In this document: piece after piece, positions 58,961 through 64,000 of the stretch
Layout of the letters: every line of letters starts with the position of its first letter
Numbering within the stretch: position 1 is the stretch's first letter
Origin: Cryptomeria japonica
Taxonomy: Eukaryota > Streptophyta > Pinopsida > Cupressales > Cupressaceae
Length of the DNA: 64,000 nucleotides
Assembly: GCF_030272615.1 (NCBI RefSeq)
Contig: NC_081411.1
Location: 824,098,397-824,162,396 of the forward strand
Direction: 5' to 3'
Notes under the pieces: generated by a model
The model's input: only the letters and a program-made list of their open reading frames with translations
Told to the model about the DNA's origin: nothing
Database searches by the model: none
Position numbers and translations under genes: made by a program

Positions 58961-59118
58961 GTTATCATACCACTGTGCTGATGGATACTAGCAGTGGTGG
59001 GGTCATGGGACCTCCTCAGAGGAGTGGTGATCATGGGAGATAGGCATCTGGAGGATCTTCTCACCCACAGCCACAAAGACGGACAGAGTCAGGTGGTAGT
59101 GGTACAGGACAACCTTGA

Positions 59119-60668
59119 CTTGATTTGTATTTGATGAGGCATTTGTATTATTTATTTGATATCATTGTATACTTGGACTTTTATTGTTTTATGATGATCT
59201 ATATGCAGACATGGATTCTATATGATGATGATGATTTATATGCTTTGATTATTTGGATGTAGTGATTATATGGATGATGTTTCTTTATGCATGTTATTCT
59301 ATTTTGATGATATGGATGCAATGATTATATGTTTTTACACATGAATGATTGATTTGCTTTTTATTTATGATGGTGTAAATGTAAATGATCTATATGAAAT
59401 GTTTTTGTGTTTTTATGTGAAATGATAATGCAAATGATAATGATGATACACTACATGGTTAATGAAATGCACTTAATTGAATGTAACTAATGCAATGATA
59501 AAATACAGCTAAATGAAATGGATAATGATTAAAAAAGAATGCACCTACAATGATTAAATGCAAATTGTTTTTGTTTGTCCAAGTATACTCAATCTTTATT
59601 TATGACCATTGATCTATTAATGAAATGATATGCTTATAATGCAACTGATCATGGATGCTTATAATGCAAATGAATAATGAGCTAATGAAATGATTTAACT
59701 AAAAATTGTACTGCCATTCTTCATATGTTATCTTGTAACAGTGCTTGATTTCATCATTGAGATTTAAAATGTTGTAAGAAAATACAAGCAACTTGACATA
59801 ATGATTCAAGATGACTGGAGTATTTCTTACATGGATTTAGATATAGAAAGTTAATACAAGCAACTTGATATAATGAGTCAAGTTGACCTGAGTATTGCTT
59901 GCAGAACAGACAAGGATTATCCCCTTTCATGCATGACTTGGAACATCCTCCTTGATCTTTTGCCAATCATATCCTAAGACAAGTTCATACCATAGTAAGA
60001 GATAAACCATAGACAATAATCAAAGAAAATAATCATGCCCCATCATAGCTTCTCTAGTCATGGACATCCTTGAGTCGCATAGAGTACATGATTAGCAATA
60101 AAATCAAGATATAAACATTGAACCTTGTATGTCATTCACATTTTCTTATGGTCATTAACTGATATAATCATCTTAATGAATGATTTTTGATAATCCTTTA
60201 TAGCTTGTTGATTGATTCTTCAGTTTCTGAGTTTCATGATTCTATTGTTATGAAATACCTTCATTTTTGTTGCTTTGTTGCTCGTTATTTGTTTCAAAAC
60301 CCTAGATGTTTTTGGTTTTTCTAAGTTTTTCCAATGTTTTGGGATTTTAAAAGACTCAAAAGATCACCTTAGCAAAAGGAATTAGAATTTTGCCTCCAGT
60401 GGAAATAAAAATTTATTATGGATTGATGGATTGATCAAGATCCAAACCTTGGTGGAATAGAAATGCAAATATGATTGATGCTGATAAAATCTAAGATAGT
60501 GACTACAATAAGTATGTCAAAGATTGGTTAACTATTGGTAAGCTGCATATTTCTTTGCTAAATGGTTCAGAGAAATGGATGCAAAAGATGGAATGGATGA
60601 GATAGGATAGATGAAAGCGATAGGATGGAGTGGATTGGTGTGCAAAGTGATCTCATAGATGGAGGAAT
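59119..60668 (-). other. TatD spacer between integrase and PMD gene 3' ends
   Basis: 1.55 kb without a supported gene. Rich in ATGAT/GATGAT words (59150-59700), which probably come from slippage. A 71 bp tandem duplication around ATACAAGCAACTTGA(C/T)ATAATGA lies at 59782-59915; it makes an internally repeated minus-strand frame that I do not take as a gene. Confidence 0.65.
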
Positions 60669-61742
60669 TCATGTTTTTAGATAGCGCCTATTTACATCAA
60701 ACCAATCACCTTTAGGAGTAGATAACTTGTATGCTACTGATCCATATGTTGCTACTATGACAAAAGGTCCTAGCCAATTTGGTTCAAACTTTCCCTTCTT
60801 TTCTTGGTCTTGCTGATTTCTTGGGTTCTCCCTTAGAACTATATCTCCAATTTGGAAAATACGCAGTTTGACTCTATGGTTATAGCTTCTTTCCATTCTT
60901 TGTTGGTATACTTTCAATTGTTCTATTACATTTTGGTGACATTCCTGAATCAGTTCTAGTTCTTGGAGTTGAGAGACTCATTGTTCTTCTTCTGGTATAA
61001 GACCGTGCAAGGATACACATAGAGAAGGTATCTCTACTTCTATAGGTAATATGGCTTCTGATCCATAGACCAAACAATATGGAGTTGCCCCTATTGGAGT
61101 GCAGACACTAGATCGGTATGCCCAAAGAGCAGGATTTAACTGAATGTGCCATCTTTTCTAGCTTCATTGACTATTTTCTTCAAGATTTTCAAGATATTTT
61201 TGTTTGATGCCTCAGTTTAACCATTACCTTGTGGATAATATGGATTAGAGAACCTATGTTGTATATGAAACTATTCACATAGCTCTTTCACATCTTGATT
61301 TTTGAATGGTCTTCCATTATCAGTGATAATGGTCATAGGAATGCCATAGCGACAGATTATATAATTCAAGATGAATGATGATATTTGTTTTCTTATCACT
61401 GTTGTTAAAGGCACTACTTCAATCCATCAGAATGAACTTATGTCCATTAGAAGATGAGGGATTGATCTTTCCTACCAAATCAAGGCCCCACTGTGAAAAT
61501 GGCCATTATCCCGTCATAGGATATAACTCTTGTGCTAGTGCATAGATTAGATTTCCATGGATCTGACATTGTTTACATTTTCTAGCATAGGTGAATGAAT
61601 CTCTTTCCATAGTAGGCCAAAAGTAACCCATACGAATAAGTTTCTTAGCCAATGTTAAACCATTTGAGTGTGTATCGCAAATACCCACATGAATGTCATT
61701 AAGAACTCTCTCAGATTCATCTTTTTCAAGACATCTCAACAA
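60669..61742 (-). pseudogene. TatD integrase
   Basis: Minus-strand parts in order: zinc-binding HHCC (61506-61742: HVGICDTHSNGLTLAKKL... KCKQCQIHG), core with GLDLVGKINPSSSNGHKF (first Asp), IITDNGRPFKNQDVKELCE (second Asp) and NG*TEASNKN (Glu, after a TAA), GSEAILPIEVEIPSL, and the C-terminal GPY/F-type module (KGKFEPNWLGPFVIVATYG, 60669-60917). At least five stops interrupt it. It lacks a chromodomain, as expected of Tat. Confidence 0.88.
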
Positions 61743-62105
61743 TGTACCATATAGACCATGCCTATATAGGATATCAACAATAATGGTATAGCGAGAGGAC
61801 TGATGGATAAAGTTTCTTCATTGATTACAAGATAATTCTAGAGGAAGGATATGATCTTTTAAATATTGGTAGGTTTGACCATATAAGGATTCACTCGTTC
61901 TTGATATATGGCAAATTCGATAGGTATGCTAGGATTGGATGGTAGGGGTTAAGATATCTTCAATGAGAAATTTGTAACACTGTTGATTCTCTTTTTTTTG
62001 CAAGAGAGATTCTATTGTAGCCATCGCATCTGTTGCTTTATTCTCATTTCTGGGAATTTGGGTGAATGTGATTTCTTTAAAGTGTCCTTTAAATTCCTCC
62101 ACTAG
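61743..62105 (-). pseudogene. TatD RNase H-integrase junction
   Basis: Short degenerate link between the second RNase H and integrase zinc finger; carries stops in all frames. Confidence 0.6.
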
Positions 62106-62400
62106 CTATTTGTATGGCATAAGCTTATCATCCTTTGTTTGATATTCATCATTTATTTGATTTATGACAAGTTGTGAATCACCATAGACATGTAGTTCTT
62201 TGACATTCCATTCAATGGCCATTTTAAGCCCTATAGCCAATGCTTCATACTCTGCAGTATTATTGGTGCATGGAAATCGCAATCTATACGATTTTGAAAT
62301 TGTGTGTCCTTGAGATGTGATGAAAAATATTCCTGCACCTGATCCATATTGAGTATAAGAACCATCAAAGTACAATTCCCAAAATTTTTTACTTACTATC
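62106..62400 (-). pseudogene. TatD second (archaeal-type) RNase H
   Basis: The frame has LYFDGSYTQYGSGAGIFF (first Asp), FPCTNNTAEYEALAIGLKMA (Glu) and ELHVYGDSQLVINQIND (Asp). A second RNase H between the normal one and integrase defines the Tat lineage. It is open and its catalytic residues are intact, apart from where the frame ends at YK near 62106. Confidence 0.88.
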
Positions 62401-62900
62401 AAGATATCTGCATCAGGAAATTTGATGTGCAAAGGCATGTTATTGTGTAGAGGTGCATTAGCTAATTGACCAGTGATGACTTGTCCCTTGATAGCTTTCC
62501 GATCAACATATTCTATGTCAAATTCAATCAGTATCATAACCCATTTGGCTAATCTCCCTGTCAATGTTGACTTGCTCAATATATATTTGAGAGGATCTAT
62601 CTTTGCTATTAGTTTTATAGAATGAATCAACATATAATGTCATAGCTTCTAGGTTGCAAAGACAACTGCTAGACATATCTTTTCAATTGAGGAATAATTT
62701 AACTTATAGCCAACAAGCATTCTGCTGATATAATAAACTACTCTTTCTTTTCCTCCATCATTGTGTTGAGCTAGGAGAGCACCTAATGATACACTTGTTG
62801 CTAAGACATAGAGTAAAAATGGTTTCCCCTTGGTTGGGGATATCAGTACTGGAGGACTCATAAGATACTCTTTTATTTGCAAGAAAGCTTCTTCACATTT
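62401..62900 (-). pseudogene. TatD first RNase H
   Basis: FKWDIKCEEAFLQIKEYL and PVLISPTKGKPFLLYVLATS, SLGALLAQHNDGGKERV and NYSSIEKICLAVVFAT lie at the end of the RT frame (62649-62900). After a stop at 62642-62648 the domain continues in 62433-62633 with TGRLAKWVMILIEFDIEYV and KGQVITGQLANAPLH. Confidence 0.88.
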
Positions 62901-63821
62901 TATATCCCATTTGAATGGAACATTTTTATGTAGAAGATGGGTAAATGGAAGACATCTATTAGCTAATTGAGAAACAAATCGCCTGATTGATTCCAACCTT
63001 CCTTGTAAAGATCGCAATTGACTTATGTTCCTGGGTGACTCCATCTCTATGATAGCTTTAATTTTTCTAGGATCTACTTCGATGCCATGAGCTGATATAA
63101 TGTATCCAAGGAACTTTCTAGAGGTTACTCCAAATGCACATTTCTTTGGATTTAATCTCAATTGATATCTTTCCAGCCTATCAAAAATCTTGCTTAAAAT
63201 ATTCAAATGTTCTTTTCTTGTGTGAGATTTTGCAAGTATGTCATTGACATAATCTTCCATGAATGTATGCATCATGTCATGAAAAATTATCATCATAGCC
63301 CTTTGATAAGTTTCTCCTACATTCTTAAGCCCAAATGGTATAACATTCCAGCAGTATGTTCCCCATGCACAGGTGAAAGTTGTCTTCTCTTGATCTTCAG
63401 GTGTGATTCTTATTTGATTATATCCTGAGAAGCCATCCATTAATGAAAACATCTCGTGTCCTATTGATAAGTCCACTATGATATCAATGTTTGGTAGTGG
63501 GAAATCATCTTTTGGACATGCTTTATTCAGATCTCTAAAATTTGTATAGACTCTTATGCTTTTGTCTAGCTTTGATAATGGTACAATACTTGAGACCCAT
63601 TTTGGATAAGTAATTGGTCTTATGAAACCCAATTCTAATAGTTTTTTGAGCTCGGTTTTGACAAGGAGAGCAATATGTGGATGTATCTTTCTTAGCTTCT
63701 TCTTAATAGGTTTTTCTTTTAAGTCCACATTAAGATCATGCATGATAAGATCTGGGTTAAGTCTTGGTATATCTACATAAGACCAAGCAAAATTTATTTG
63801 TCTTTGCTGAAAGAATTCCAT
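62901..63821 (-). pseudogene. TatD reverse transcriptase
   Basis: Open from 63821. WSYVDIPRLNPDLIMHDLN at the N terminus, LLELGFIRPITYPKWVSSIV, DLNKACPKDDFPLPNIDIIV, LMDGFSGYNQIRITPEDQEK (first Asp) and MEDYVNDILAKSHTRKEHL. The active site reads Y-V-N-D: the first of the two Asp is Asn, expected to abolish activity. The rest of the domain, through LNPKKCAFGVTSRKFLGYII, is complete. Confidence 0.92.
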
Positions 63822-64000
63822 GTACTCTTTCCTCTCTCTTTCTGATAATGAGGCAGCAAATGAAGTATTTTAGGATCTTTTGACGTATCAATGTTTACTG
63901 CTTCTATTGGTTCTATCAGGATAGCAGATCTCTCTTGAAAATATGCAGGAAAAATGTCAAACTTTCCATCTTCTAACGCTTCTAGGAGGTTTTCACCATG
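63822..64000 (-). pseudogene. TatD protease-RT linker, cut by window edge
   Basis: Encodes ENLLEALEDGKFDIFPAYFQ and ERSAILIEPIEAVNIDTSKD, matching 3972-4172 of TatA. A TAA at about 63869 interrupts it. Confidence 0.7.

Larger units (their letters stand above)
48934..59118 (+). pseudogene. Plant mobile domain (PMD) protein, antisense gene of TatD, split by CopG
   Basis: Exon 1, 48934-49008 (25 codons), ends at CCG|GTATGT. The intron runs to TGTCAG at 50091; exon 2 begins GAGAAA, the same phase and site as in TatB (CAG|GAGAAC). The encoded PMD reads IRHIDACGLHHLLYMPKITH, RWHSEHNTFHL, SVTLEDVYRIL, VILTGLIGGFICSDRRSQGF, FVGWGEILLSMMQHHIRYVW and RPYLDCEPWMDDAQTL. Frames end at 51273, after a Pro/Asp-rich segment, then a Gly/Arg-rich tail (51290-51560) and a Gln/Pro-rich repeat (PKQVAPEHD) decay into TAG stops. 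CopG sits in the tail at 52054-58960; the last codons, with GGSGTGQP and a stop at 59116-59118, are beyond it. Nearly all stops are TAG in place of CAG or TGA in place of CGA. PMD genes outside transposons (MAIN, MAIL1) act in the nucleus in silencing; here the role is unknown. Confidence 0.78.
47441..64000 (-). mobile_element. TatD: Tat-lineage Ty3/gypsy element, right end outside window
   Basis: 3' LTR (47441-48598), polypurine tract, antisense PMD gene (with CopG inside), spacer, integrase, second RNase H, RNase H and RT, read on the minus strand from right to left. Protease, gag and 5' LTR are beyond the right edge. It interrupts the GypF gene. The first 12 or so bases of its LTR edge (TGTGTGAGCTTGAATTTCAT) align with TatB's LTR edge TGTAGCATGCAGAATTCATC. 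Confidence 0.85.

Noticed and set aside
59754-59966. Minus-strand frame with twofold repeated CQVACI peptide.
   Set aside because: It comes from a 71 bp tandem duplication in a noncoding spacer; Cys pattern is not a known domain.
1-64000. tRNA, rRNA, Helitron ends, organellar insertions, endogenous pararetrovirus sequence and ordinary host genes.
   Set aside because: I looked for their hallmarks (tRNA arms, CTRR hairpin ends, movement or coat protein motifs, intron-exon genes outside elements) and saw none I could support by eye; a database search would be decisive.

Overview
This window is plant nuclear DNA made almost wholly of nested, decayed LTR retrotransposons; I see no intact host gene, rRNA or tRNA. 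Ty1/copia and Ty3/gypsy Tat-lineage elements, several noncoding regions of kilobase size, high AT content and insertions up to three deep point to a seed plant with a very large genome. A gymnosperm is plausible, but the species is an inference I cannot test. Working names used below: Cop1, Cop2, CopC, CopG (copia); TatA, TatB, TatD (Ty3/gypsy with plant-type dual RNase H and a PPT or PBS where visible); GypF (long-LTR host element).

Layout. 1-3659 is Cop1 (minus strand, cut by the left window edge). It sits in TatA (3660-12569, minus), whose gag is split by a 3.7 kb solo LTR (5365-9063, target duplication atttt). TatA in turn sits in the 3' LTR of GypF (12570-14826, minus), which also carries a 5'-truncated LINE (12951-14102, 18 bp target duplication). 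Just inside GypF's polypurine tract is Cop2 (15084-42071, plus, duplication attta). Cop2 is split in its protease-integrase region by TatB (17540-37695, minus, duplication cataa), and TatB is split in its protease by CopC (about 23346-30868, minus). GypF resumes at 42072 with 2.5 kb of noncoding sequence and then an unrecognised gene of over 900 codons on the minus strand (44532-47440). That gene is broken by TatD (47441 to the right edge, minus), and TatD carries CopG (52054-58960, plus, duplication gttat).

How the genes fit together. Each copia copy encodes one gag-protease-integrase-reverse transcriptase-RNase H polyprotein, all broken by stops or frameshifts. The Tat elements encode gag-protease-RT-RNase H-second RNase H-integrase. 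Between integrase and the 3' LTR, TatB and TatD carry an antisense gene for a plant mobile domain (PMD) protein with one conserved intron; in TatB this gene has its own TATA box. Most visible stop codons fit C-to-T decay (CAG to TAG, CGA to TGA), as expected of methylated, silenced DNA.

The points most worth a second look are the unrecognised GypF gene, the antisense intron-containing PMD genes, an array of alternating short palindromes in the solo LTR, and the fact that each element family has its own short CpG-containing motif scattered many times through its noncoding parts.
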